From NCBI GenBank assembly GCA_030065915.1, contig JASJCQ010000011.1, positions 1 through 64,000 of the forward strand: 64,000 nucleotides of DNA. Reading direction: 5' to 3'. How positions within the stretch are numbered: the stretch's first letter is position 1; each line of letters starts with the position of its first letter. This stretch comes from Woeseiaceae bacterium (GTDB taxonomy: Bacteria; Pseudomonadota; Gammaproteobacteria; Steroidobacterales; Woeseiaceae). The position numbers were made by a program, and so were the translations under genes. Below the pieces are notes generated by a model, which saw only the letters and a list, made by a program, of their open reading frames with translations, did no database searches and was not told the DNA's origin. Below, piece after piece: positions 1-7,669 of this stretch.

Positions 1-316
1 CCCACTGCTCGTTCGGGATGTGGTCCAGTCGGCCGGCCGTGCCGAGGCCTGCGTTGTTGACGAGGATGTCCGGCACCGTGTTGTGGGTGTTGCAGGCCTG
101 GATGACGGCATTGATGCCTGCTTCTTTTGCCAGATCGGCCGGGACGGCGGCTACAAGTGAGTCGCCGGCGGTGTCGATGACGTCGCGCATCGCGTCGTCG
201 GTGATGTCGGTCAGGAACAGCTTTGAGCCGGCATCTTTGAACTGCCTGACCATCTCGCGGCCAAAGCCGCCGCCGGCGCCGGTGATCAGGACTGTTTTGT
301 TGGCTGGGTCGGTCAT
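1..316 (-). CDS. Short-chain dehydrogenase/reductase (SDR), 3' part outside window
   Basis: Only about the first 105 residues are present because the gene runs off the left edge. The N-terminus carries the Rossmann cofactor motif TGAGGGFG (residues 12-19) and the NNAG motif (87-90) typical of classical NAD(P)-dependent SDR oxidoreductases; the catalytic YxxxK lies outside the window. The start is the ATG whose complement is at 314-316. It is divergent from the flavin monooxygenase at 406, with about 90 bases between the starts, so the two may share a control region and act on related alcohol/ketone substrates (inference). The substrate cannot be read from the sequence. Confidence 0.85.
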   Translation of the reverse strand, partial: MTDPANKTVLITGAGGGFGREMVRQFKDAGSKLFLTDITDDAMRDVIDTAGDSLVAAVPADLAKEAGINAVIQACNTHNTVPDILVNNAGLGTAGRLDHIPNEQW

Positions 317-405
317 GGGTGTCTGTCGATAATGTTACTGCATCGCTCGTCAATTCGCTGACGGTTCACATGCTTGGCTTTAGCGTTTGTGGGATGCTTG
401 TACTT

Positions 406-1926
406 ATGGTTGATGAGTACGTCGATGTCGTCATTGTCGGTGCCGGTCTGTCCGGCATCGGGGCTGCCAGGCACCTGCAGGACAACTGCCCGGGCAAGCG
501 CTTCCTGATCCTCGAATCGCGGGAGGCGATGGGCGGCACCTGGGACCTGTTTCGTTACCCGGGCATCCGCTCCGACAGCGACATGTACACGCTCGGCTAC
601 AAGTTCAAGCCGTGGACGGAAGGCAAGGCCATCGCAGATGGGCCCTCAATACTTAAGTACATCAACGAGACCGCGTCCGAGACGGGCATCGATGAGCACA
701 TTCGTTATCAACGCAAGGTCTTATCGGCGGACTGGTCGAGCGAGGATGCGACCTGGTCGGTGATGACCGAGCATACGGCCACCGGCGAGACATCGACAAT
801 CCGCTGCAACTTCCTGCAGGTGTGCGCCGGCTACTACAACTACGAGCAGGGCTACCTGCCCGAGTTCAAGGGCTATGACGACTTCGAGGGCACGCTCGTG
901 CATCCGCAGCACTGGCCCGAAGACCTCGACTACAGCGGCAAGAAGATTCTGGTTGTTGGCTCGGGTGCTACGGCCGTGACGCTGGTGCCGGAGCTTGCGA
1001 AGCAGGCCGAGCATGTCGTCATGCTGCAGCGCTCGCCGACCTACATGGCGCCCTTCCCGGACGTGGACAAGGTCGCCCGGTTCCTGCAGTGGCTGCTGCC
1101 GGCGAAGATGGCCTACGCGATCATTCGCTGGAAGAACATCCGCTTTCAACGCTTCATCTACTGGCAGAGCCGCAAGACGCCGGGGCTGTTGCGCTGGCGG
1201 ATCCTGCGCATGCAAAAGAAGGAGCTTGATAAGGGAGTTATCGACTTTGATAAGCACCTGGTGCCGCGGTATGACCCATGGGATCAGCGGATTTGCCTGG
1301 TGCCTAACGGGGATCTGTTTGAGTCAATTAATGAGGGTAAGGCTTCGATTGTTACCAATACGATCGATACGTTTACCCAGGATGGGATTCGGCTTTCGTC
1401 GGGTGAGGAGCTTAAGGCCGACATTATTGTGACGGCGACCGGGCTGGATCTGTGTGTGATGGGGGATGTGCAGGTTAGTGTGGATGGGGAGGTTGTCGAT
1501 GCTTCGGAGAAGTTCTCTTATAAGTCGATGATGTTCTCTGATGTGCCTAACCTGGTTTCTACGTTTGGGTATATCAATGCTTCGTGGACCCTGAAGTCTG
1601 ATCTTACGGCTGAGTATGCGTGTCGGGTGATTAGTCACCTGGATGAGACAGGGATGCGGCAGGCTACGCCTCGGTTGAAGGCGTCTGAGAAGGGCATGAG
1701 TGGGGGTGACTGGATTAGTGGATTTTCGTCCGGGTATATCCAGCGGAAGACTCATATGCTGCCTAAGCAGGGGGAGCACATGCCCTGGCTCAACACGCAG
1801 AATTATCTTTTGGATAAGAAGGTGATTGGTGACGGGCCCGTTGATGACGGGTATCTGCAGTTCACGAATCCGGCCGGGGCGTCCGAGCGGGCGACTGACC
1901 AGCAGGCCGACAAGACCGCGGCCTGA
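406..1926 (+). CDS. FAD-containing monooxygenase, Baeyer-Villiger type
   Basis: A 506-residue flavoprotein monooxygenase. It has the FAD-binding GxGxxG near the N-terminus (GAGLSG, residues 12-17), the Baeyer-Villiger fingerprint FxGxxxHxxxWP (FEGTLVHPQHWP, about 160-171) and a second NADPH-binding GxGxxA near 185. The family inserts oxygen into ketones to give esters or lactones, or oxygenates heteroatoms. The open frame extends upstream to a GTG at 319, but the ATG at 406 puts the FAD motif at the usual distance, so it is preferred. Codon choice changes sharply from about 1215 to 1840 (many T- or G-ending codons) compared with the C-rich first half. The neighbouring SDR could supply the ketone. 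Confidence 0.85.
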   Translation: MVDEYVDVVIVGAGLSGIGAARHLQDNCPGKRFLILESREAMGGTWDLFRYPGIRSDSDMYTLGYKFKPWTEGKAIADGPSILKYINETASETGIDEHIRYQRKVLSADWSSEDATWSVMTEHTATGETSTIRCNFLQVCAGYYNYEQGYLPEFKGYDDFEGTLVHPQHWPEDLDYSGKKILVVGSGATAVTLVPELAKQAEHVVMLQRSPTYMAPFPDVDKVARFLQWLLPAKMAYAIIRWKNIRFQRFIYWQSRKTPGLLRWRILRMQKKELDKGVIDFDKHLVPRYDPWDQRICLVPNGDLFESINEGKASIVTNTIDTFTQDGIRLSSGEELKADIIVTATGLDLCVMGDVQVSVDGEVVDASEKFSYKSMMFSDVPNLVSTFGYINASWTLKSDLTAEYACRVISHLDETGMRQATPRLKASEKGMSGGDWISGFSSGYIQRKTHMLPKQGEHMPWLNTQNYLLDKKVIGDGPVDDGYLQFTNPAGASERATDQQADKTAA

Positions 1927-1933
1927 ACCTGGC

Positions 1934-3283
1934 CTACCCCTGCGTCGGGTTCAAGGGCAGACGCAGCTCGACCAAAAGACCTTCCTCACTGTTTCGTGCA
2001 TCGATCGAGCCGTCGTGCATGGACACTGCCCTCGCTGCAATCGCCAGGCCCAGGCCGGTGCCATCCCTTTGCTCTGACCCTGTCGCTCGGTAGAACGGAT
2101 CGAACAGGTGCTCGAGGTCGTCTTCTGCGACACCGCCGCCGCTGTCCTGCACGCTGATCAGTAGTTGTTCGTCTTCTTCCGTGAGCGAGATCTGCACGTT
2201 GTCCCCACCGTGAATGACAGCATTGCGGAGGACGTTCTCAATAGCGCTTCGAAGGGCGCCGGCGTGAGCGGTCAGTTCGATGTTGTCGTCGCCACTGAAA
2301 TCGAGGGCAATGTCCCTGCCCTCGTGCTCGAACTTCACGTCATCGATGACGCTCTCGATCAGCTCGGCAAGAATGACCGTCTCGCGATCGCCGCTCATGT
2401 CGGCGTCCAGTTTCGAGAAGGTCAGCAACTGGCCGACCAGCGCGTCGAGTTTCTCGGCCTCGGCGTCGATGCGATCCAGCTCGGACAGTTCGCCGGTCTT
2501 GCGCCTGGCCAGTTCGAGGGCAATCTTGAGTCTTGCGAGCGGCGAGCGCAGCTCGTGGGAGACGTTGCTGGTCAGCTCGCCCTGACGCTGCCACGCGAGC
2601 TGCAGCTTGCGGGCCATGCGGTTGAAGTCCTGTGCCAGTGCGCCGATCTCGTCCTTACGTTTCTCGACCGTGTCGGGGATGCGCGTGTCGAGGTCGCCGC
2701 CGGCGATGGCGACGGTGGATTCGCGGAAGCGGAGGATGGGCTTTGAGATTGCACGCGCCAATAAATAAGAGACGCCGCCGCTGACTAACAGCAACAGGAT
2801 GACAAAGGTCAGGCGACTGCGCTCGGTCACCCAACGTGACACGGCGTTCTGCGGTGGCAGGACAACCAGTGTGTAAGTGTCGCCATCGGGGCCGACCAAC
2901 TGCGTAAACGGACGTGCCGGGCGCACGTTATCGCGGTCTCGCCAGCGTGGCGGGCGCATGCCGCCGAAGCGTTCGAACCGACGGATCACCTGCTTTACCG
3001 GTTGCGGGACCTTGCGGCCGAGCAGGTCTTCATCGCTCTCGTCGAGCACGAATACGATGGAGGCCGTGACCGATGGCAGTGAATCGAGCCAGTCGATGAG
3101 GCCGTCACGCCCGTTCTGTTCGAGTGACTCGCTGGCATCGAGCATCGCCTCGCTGACCTCGAAATTCTCCAGAGACGCGCGAGCGCGCTCGGCGTACAGG
3201 AAGCCGAGCGTCGCTGCCGTCGCGATCGTCAACGCTATTATCAGCCAGAAGCCGAGGAAGAAACGCATCAGCAAGCTTCGCAT
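1934..3283 (-). CDS. cpxA: Sensor histidine kinase, CpxA-like
   Basis: A 449-residue membrane histidine kinase. TM1 (about 9-28) and TM2 (about 158-177) flank a periplasmic sensor of about 130 residues; a HAMP linker follows, then a HisKA domain with the H-box NVSHELRSPLARLK (phospho-acceptor His243) and a HATPase_c domain with N-box ENVLRNAVIHGG, G1 DSGGG and G2 GTGLGLAIA. It starts 2 bases after the stop of the response regulator, so the two are cotranscribed. The order regulator-kinase with a divergent LTxxQ periplasmic protein matches the Cpx envelope-stress system. The symbol rests on that synteny and general resemblance; RstB-like kinases are an alternative. Confidence 0.85.
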   Translation of the reverse strand: MRSLLMRFFLGFWLIIALTIATAATLGFLYAERARASLENFEVSEAMLDASESLEQNGRDGLIDWLDSLPSVTASIVFVLDESDEDLLGRKVPQPVKQVIRRFERFGGMRPPRWRDRDNVRPARPFTQLVGPDGDTYTLVVLPPQNAVSRWVTERSRLTFVILLLLVSGGVSYLLARAISKPILRFRESTVAIAGGDLDTRIPDTVEKRKDEIGALAQDFNRMARKLQLAWQRQGELTSNVSHELRSPLARLKIALELARRKTGELSELDRIDAEAEKLDALVGQLLTFSKLDADMSGDRETVILAELIESVIDDVKFEHEGRDIALDFSGDDNIELTAHAGALRSAIENVLRNAVIHGGDNVQISLTEEDEQLLISVQDSGGGVAEDDLEHLFDPFYRATGSEQRDGTGLGLAIAARAVSMHDGSIDARNSEEGLLVELRLPLNPTQG

Positions 3284-3285
3284 GG

Positions 3286-3975
3286 CTAATCGTCCACCAG
3301 CAGGCTGTAGCCGACGCCGCGACGGCTCTGGATGGTCGGGCTTGTGACGCCGGCGTCTGCGAGTTTCTTGCGCAGGTTGCTCATGTGTGTGTCGAGGCTG
3401 CGGTCGTAGGGCATGTGCTTGCGGCCGAGGGCGCGCTGGGTCAGCTCGTCTTTCGACAGCACGGTGCCTGGCGACTCGGCCAAGCAGACCAGCAGGTCAA
3501 ACTCGCTGCCGGTCAGCTTCAGCGATGTCTTACCGGCCGTTACGCGTTGCGCCTTGAGGTCGATGGAGACTTCACCGGCCTGCAGACTTTGAGACGGCGT
3601 CGCCTCTGCCGTGCCGCGGCGCAGTATGGCCTTGATGCGAGCGAGCAGCTCGCGCGGGTTGAAGGGTTTGGACAGGTAGTCGTCGGCGCCGAGCTCCAAG
3701 CCGACGATGCGATCGATGTCGTCGCCTTTCGCGGTCAGCATGATCGTCGGAACGTTGCTGACCGTGCGAATCTCCTTCAGCACGTCGAGCCCGTTCATGC
3801 CCGGCAGCATGATGTCCAGGATCACGAGCTGGTAGCCGCCATCTTTGAGCGCTTCGATGCCGTCTTCGCCGCTCAATTGATGCGCCACGTCGAGATGCTC
3901 GGCCTCGAGATACTCCGTCAGCATCTCGCCGAGTTCACGGTCGTCATCGATGAGCAATAGTTTCGCGGTCGTCAC
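3286..3975 (-). CDS. cpxR: OmpR-family response regulator, CpxR-like
   Basis: A 229-residue response regulator. The receiver domain has the acidic pocket at D10-D12, the phospho-acceptor Asp54 (VILDIMLPG), the MLTAKGDD switch and the Lys in DDYLSKPF. The C-terminal winged helix (about 130-229) ends with the RGVGYSL motif of the OmpR/PhoB class. It is the first gene of a two-gene operon with the downstream kinase and is divergent from the Spy/CpxP-like gene at 4176. The resemblance to CpxR is clear in the receiver. The control region at 3976-4175 has direct TGACA repeats that could be its binding site. Confidence 0.88.
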   Translation of the reverse strand: MTTAKLLLIDDDRELGEMLTEYLEAEHLDVAHQLSGEDGIEALKDGGYQLVILDIMLPGMNGLDVLKEIRTVSNVPTIMLTAKGDDIDRIVGLELGADDYLSKPFNPRELLARIKAILRRGTAEATPSQSLQAGEVSIDLKAQRVTAGKTSLKLTGSEFDLLVCLAESPGTVLSKDELTQRALGRKHMPYDRSLDTHMSNLRKKLADAGVTSPTIQSRRGVGYSLLVDD

Positions 3976-4050
3976 GGACGCGCCCTGTCATTAAACCAGT
4001 GATCATCCTGTAGCAATCGATACGGCGCTGCAACGCAGGACGCCCGATCC

Positions 4051-4070
4051 TGACAGTTCTTGACACTCCT
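4051..4070 (+). promoter_or_regulatory. Tandem TGACA direct repeat between cpxR- and cpxP-like genes
   Basis: Two copies of TGACA, at 4051-4055 and 4061-4065, are exactly 10 bases apart in the 200-base divergent control region. OmpR-family regulators bind direct half-sites with 10-11 base periodicity, so this is a plausible autoregulatory operator. The second copy also reads TTGACA (4060-4065), a good -35 hexamer, but no convincing -10 follows at the right spacing. Confidence 0.35.
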
Positions 4071-4175
4071 TTGCCAAGCGCCCACCTGTCTCGACGTTCA
4101 ACGCCCTATTCTCAACCCTCACACCGAACGATGGTGCCCCGAAGAGACGAACGAGAAACCGTTAAGGAGAAACCG

Positions 4176-4640
4176 ATGAAAGCAGTAACCGTCATTCTTG
4201 TCGCCGTACTGGCCGTTGCCGGCACCGCGAGTTTTGCATACGCAGGCCCCGGCTTTGGTCCCGGACCGATGGGCGGCTTTGCCCGTGACCCCGAGCTGAT
4301 GCTCGAACACATGACCGATCACCTCGACCTGACCGCCGACCAACAGGCCGCCATCGAGAACATCATCGAGGCGAACCGCGCTGAAGGACAGGCGATTCGC
4401 GAACAGCTCAAAGCCAACCGCCAGGCGATCCAGGCGCTCGATCCCGCCGATGCGTCTTACGAAGCCGAGCTGAACAACATCGCGCTGTCGAACGGTGAAC
4501 TGGCCACGGCCGGCACGCTGCTCGCCGTGCGAGTCAAGAGTGAAGTGAAAGCTGTCCTGACCGATGAGCAAATTGAGAAGCTCCAGCGCGGCAAGGAACG
4601 CATGAAGAAGCGGTTCAAGAAACGTTTTGACCGCGGTTAA
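4176..4640 (+). CDS. Spy/CpxP-like LTxxQ periplasmic protein
   Basis: A 154-residue exported protein with a signal peptide (about 1-23, ending FAYA-GPG), then a Gly/Pro/Met-rich stretch and a helical domain with two LTxxQ-type motifs (LDLTADQQ near residue 51 and VLTDEQIEKL near 128) and a basic tail rich in Lys and Arg. This is the Spy/CpxP fold, which acts as a periplasmic chaperone or as inhibitor of the Cpx sensor kinase. The start at 4176 is fixed by AAGGAGA at 4164-4170; a longer frame from 4071 would lack the signal peptide at its N-terminus. Divergence from the cpxRA-like pair suggests it is a target and feedback regulator of that system. Confidence 0.85.
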   Translation: MKAVTVILVAVLAVAGTASFAYAGPGFGPGPMGGFARDPELMLEHMTDHLDLTADQQAAIENIIEANRAEGQAIREQLKANRQAIQALDPADASYEAELNNIALSNGELATAGTLLAVRVKSEVKAVLTDEQIEKLQRGKERMKKRFKKRFDRG

Positions 4641-4756
4641 GGCCTCAACCTGACAGTACCCCCCGTCGGCGACCTCGGCGACCTGGGCCTCCCCTTCCCA
4701 TGTCGAGGCCGCCTGGCGGTACCTAGCCTTCAAAAGCGTTTGGGAGCAGCGGAGGC

Positions 4757-4789
4757 ACAGCGGACCTTTTGGTCCGCTGTTTTTTTTTG
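4757..4789 (+). terminator. Intrinsic terminator after the Spy/CpxP-like gene
   Basis: A perfect 10-bp stem (4757-4766 with 4771-4780, arms ACAGCGGACC and GGTCCGCTGT) with a TTTT loop is followed directly by a run of nine T. It lies about 115 bases after the stop at 4640. Confidence 0.9.
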
Positions 4790-4840
4790 GGGTATTCCGG
4801 ATGCGTCATTATTGGAGAAAGCAGTGAGCCCCAATTGCCT

Positions 4841-5063
4841 CCTGGATGCGGCGTTCTCAGGGAAGGGAGGATTGATTCTTTGCGTCCTGGATGCGGCGCA
4901 ATGCGCCGCTGCTATCGCTCGCGAGCATGGCTCGCTCCTACAGGGACATTCTCTACGATGCGGCGCTTTGCGTTGCTGCCGTCGCTCGCGATCGTTCTAA
5001 AGACGTGCTCTACGTCGATTCGTCCTCGTAGTAACTATCGTACGAATCGCTCCTATAGGACAG
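4841..5063. repeat. Degenerate REP-like repeat cluster
   Basis: The gene-free stretch 4641-5068 holds, after the terminator, partly repeated units. GATGCGGCG occurs near 4847, 4889 and 4957. The palindromic core CTCGCGAGCATGGCTCGCTCC (about 4918-4938) is followed by TACAGGGACATTCT, and degraded copies follow near 4980-5000 and 5038-5063. Read on the minus strand, the core TGTAGGAGCGAGC...GCTCGCGA resembles the extragenic REP palindromes common in Pseudomonas and relatives. I infer a small cluster of REP-like elements, partly decayed. Confidence 0.55.
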
Positions 5064-5068
5064 TGCTT

Positions 5069-5911
5069 CTAGGGCTCGCCGCCGTAGTAGAAGAAGCTCA
5101 GTGTGGCGACGGTCGCATCGCCGAACAGCTCGGATCGATCGGCACCGATCGCTATTTCCATGTCGACGCGAAGGCTCAAGGGCGTCACCAGGCTCGCCGT
5201 TATCGACTCGTTGCTGCTGCCGGTGATTGCGCCGTCCCATCGGGAGACATCGAGCCCGAGGCGCTGTTCGCCGACGTCGACACCGATGCCGCCGGACACC
5301 CGCCAGTCCGCGAGGCTGCTCAGCACGCTCAATCGGCTGACGACGATCAGGGGGCGAATGCGGTCGGATGACTGTTGAAGGAAGGCGACGCTGTAATCGT
5401 AGTCCATGCCGGAAGCGTAGAGCGTGACGTTGTCGCTCACCTCGAGCCTGCCGTTGAGACCCCAGCCCGTCGCATCGAAGGGGAAGCTGGTGCGATTGAA
5501 GAAATCCGACGGCGGGAGCTCGAACTCGAGACTACGGTCTTCGTAGTTGAGACCGATCGAGCCTCGCTCGCCGCTCAAATACACGGAAGCCTGCAGGTCT
5601 TTCGAATCGAGCACATCCGGATCGCCCCAGTAGGCCGCCGTAAACCGCACGCCAAAAAGGCCGAAGCTGTGGTCGACGCCGAGGTCGGCGTAGATGGAGT
5701 CGGCGTTCGCTGCCTGCGAGAGGTCGGTGGTGCTCTTGCCGAGCGCGCCCGATATCGACGTGTTTTCCCCGACCCCCAAGATGGCGAATGCGGTGGCGGC
5801 GAACCCGTCGGCATCGTCGGCCTGCAGGTCCAGCCCGAGGGTGTAACCCTCATCCGCGTGAGCGGTGGCTGCCAGGAGCGTCAGGAGCAGAATGGGTGCT
5901 AATCGCAACAT
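5069..5911 (-). CDS. Secreted protein, probable outer-membrane beta-barrel
   Basis: 280 residues with a clear signal peptide (MLRLAPILLLTLLAATAHADEG). The mature part is made of alternating polar/hydrophobic strands with many Tyr, Phe and Trp, short turns and an aromatic-rich C-terminus (LSFFYYGG), consistent with a small outer-membrane barrel of about 10-12 strands. No named family is recognised. An upstream in-frame ATG at 5959 would put 16 residues before the signal peptide, so 5911 is chosen. It is monocistronic, separated from the operon upstream on the same strand by a palindromic repeat at 5972-6009. Confidence 0.7.
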   Translation of the reverse strand: MLRLAPILLLTLLAATAHADEGYTLGLDLQADDADGFAATAFAILGVGENTSISGALGKSTTDLSQAANADSIYADLGVDHSFGLFGVRFTAAYWGDPDVLDSKDLQASVYLSGERGSIGLNYEDRSLEFELPPSDFFNRTSFPFDATGWGLNGRLEVSDNVTLYASGMDYDYSVAFLQQSSDRIRPLIVVSRLSVLSSLADWRVSGGIGVDVGEQRLGLDVSRWDGAITGSSNESITASLVTPLSLRVDMEIAIGADRSELFGDATVATLSFFYYGGEP

Positions 5912-5971
5912 GCGGCCTATCTTACATGCCGAATCCACTCCGGCCGTTAAATTGAGCACATTCTGGGGATT

Positions 5972-6009
5972 GGGGACATTCTGCTTTTTCAGAAAAGCAG
6001 AATGTCCCC
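5972..6009. repeat. GGGGACATTCTGC palindrome, copy A
   Basis: A perfect inverted repeat with 17-bp arms (5972-5988 and 5993-6009) and a TCAG loop. The arm begins GGGGACATTCTGC. The same core recurs at 17274-17356, 11 kb away. Each copy lies between genes and could form a strong hairpin in RNA or single-stranded DNA. Similar GGGGACA-type palindromes elsewhere are linked to REP-associated tyrosine transposases; no such transposase is in this window. Confidence 0.8.
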
Positions 6010-6077
6010 TTTTCCCCCTTTTCCCGCGTCCGCGGCATAGTCGACGCCATCGCCAGGCTCGACTATCGGACAGAGCT

Positions 6078-7622
6078 TCAGTCCTCCCACGTGAGGCTAT
6101 TCAGGAAAGCAATAAGCTGGGCGGCCTCTTCGTCGTCAATGTCCAGCGGAAACAGCTCGTGCGCCGCTTCGCCCGACGGGGGATTCCGGTAGAAGGCGAT
6201 GACCGACTCGAGGTCCTTAAAGCGACCGTCGTGCATGTAGGGCGCGGAGTGTTTGACGTTTCTCAGGCTCGGGACCTTGAACGCCCCTTCCAAGGGCACG
6301 TGCGAGCCGCGGTTCAGGAACCGCATCTCCTTGCACGACTCCGGTCGTGCATCGCTGTACGGGCCCAGGCAGCTGAACTCATCCATCGACAGGGCCCGGA
6401 TGCCGAAGACGCGGCCGAAATCCAGACGATCGCCGGAGAAGGTTCCGGTGCCGATGTTGTGGAAGTCGCCGTTGGTCATCCAGCGTCCGTTGTGGCAGCG
6501 AAGGCAGTGCGTCCTTTCTTCGTCCAAAAACAGCTCGAGCCCGGCTCGTTCATCGGCAGTCAGCCATTCCGTTGCCGACTCATCGGGACTGAGCTCAGCC
6601 GCCACGTATCGATCGAAACGCGACACCGGATTCGGCAGGGTACGCTGCCAGGCCGCGAGGGCCTTTCCCAGGTTGGCGAAAACCCGGTTGACCGACTGCT
6701 GGGATCGGCGATCGAGAGCCGACCAGGCCGCTCGAAACGACGAATCGCCAAAGGGACCCGCGGCATCCGGCAACGAGTGCTCTGCCTTATCCAACGGCCA
6801 CGGGCCGAACGCCGCTTCGTAGGCTGCGCGGAGCTGTCTGTCCTTCCCGACCAGCCGCGTGATCGACACCCGGTCAGAGCCCATCTCGTCCGCGGCCTCG
6901 AGTGGCAACAGTGCCTGCGACCACAGCGAGTCACGGCGCCCGTCCCAGTAGAACCACTTAAGATGACCGGCGCCGATGACGGTTGGCGTATTTCGCGCCG
7001 TCTCCTGCATGCCCTGGGCGCGCGGCAAGCCGTCCGTGAAGAAGCGTTCGGGTTGATGGCAGGACGCACAGGACAGTTTGCCATTGGCACTCAGACGCGG
7101 ATCGAAGAACAGCCGCTCACCAAGCTCGGCCGCCTTCGGATTGTCGGCGACCCGGTTCGACGGTGACGGGGGTGGCAGAACGGAGTCGTCCAGCAACAGG
7201 CTTTTGAGTAGCTGCTCCCGATCGTCCTGCCAGGGCTTCACCTGCATCTCGAACACGACGCGATCGCGACTGTTCGCCGTCTCTATGCCGAAGGCGAGTA
7301 CCCACTCGCCCGGCATGCTGAGCTTGACGCCCGCGATGACGTGCCGGCCGTCGCCTAAGTATTCCGTCGCTGCCGGCTGGGTCGGCAATCCGTGGCCGTG
7401 ACCGGGCATCCCACCGCCCACACCGATGCGCACATCACGCAGCGGCGTGTCATCCTCCGCCGTGCGGAGCGTGAGCACCCAGTCCTGGATCTCGCCGATG
7501 CGAACACGTCCGTCGCGCGGGGCGAGGCTGGCCTCGTAAAGCCCGCCATCCGAGCCGGCACTCCATGTCGTGTCCCCAGCGGCCTGCCCGAAGGCAGCCA
7601 GCAGAACGAGCAGCCACGCCAT
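6078..7622 (-). CDS. YtkA-like domain fused to a MauG/cytochrome c peroxidase-type di-heme protein
   Basis: 514 residues. A signal peptide (1-16) is followed by a YtkA-like beta domain (about 25-130) with the metal-ligand-like motif MPGHGHGLP (72-80). A di-heme cytochrome c peroxidase/MauG domain follows, with haem motifs CASCH (185-189) and CLRCH (373-377) and the APYMHDGRF segment (Met463) where the family places a distal ligand or its replacement. The family reduces H2O2 or, in MauG and MbnH, uses it to oxidise a partner protein. It directly follows the 2063-residue oxidase: a possible GTG start at 7667 lies 2 bases beyond that stop, while the ATG at 7622 has GGAGG 12 bases upstream and heads the signal peptide. 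Cotranscription suggests the two act together. Confidence 0.85.
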   Translation of the reverse strand: MAWLLVLLAAFGQAAGDTTWSAGSDGGLYEASLAPRDGRVRIGEIQDWVLTLRTAEDDTPLRDVRIGVGGGMPGHGHGLPTQPAATEYLGDGRHVIAGVKLSMPGEWVLAFGIETANSRDRVVFEMQVKPWQDDREQLLKSLLLDDSVLPPPSPSNRVADNPKAAELGERLFFDPRLSANGKLSCASCHQPERFFTDGLPRAQGMQETARNTPTVIGAGHLKWFYWDGRRDSLWSQALLPLEAADEMGSDRVSITRLVGKDRQLRAAYEAAFGPWPLDKAEHSLPDAAGPFGDSSFRAAWSALDRRSQQSVNRVFANLGKALAAWQRTLPNPVSRFDRYVAAELSPDESATEWLTADERAGLELFLDEERTHCLRCHNGRWMTNGDFHNIGTGTFSGDRLDFGRVFGIRALSMDEFSCLGPYSDARPESCKEMRFLNRGSHVPLEGAFKVPSLRNVKHSAPYMHDGRFKDLESVIAFYRNPPSGEAAHELFPLDIDDEEAAQLIAFLNSLTWED

Positions 7623-7669
7623 CGAAGGGACTCGCCTCCGACGGCGGCTTGCTCGTTTGACCGGCACAG

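Noticed and set aside
5865-7166. 433-residue plus-strand open frame
   Set aside because: Antisense to the YtkA-MauG-like gene and running through the repeat at 5972-6009; no protein features.
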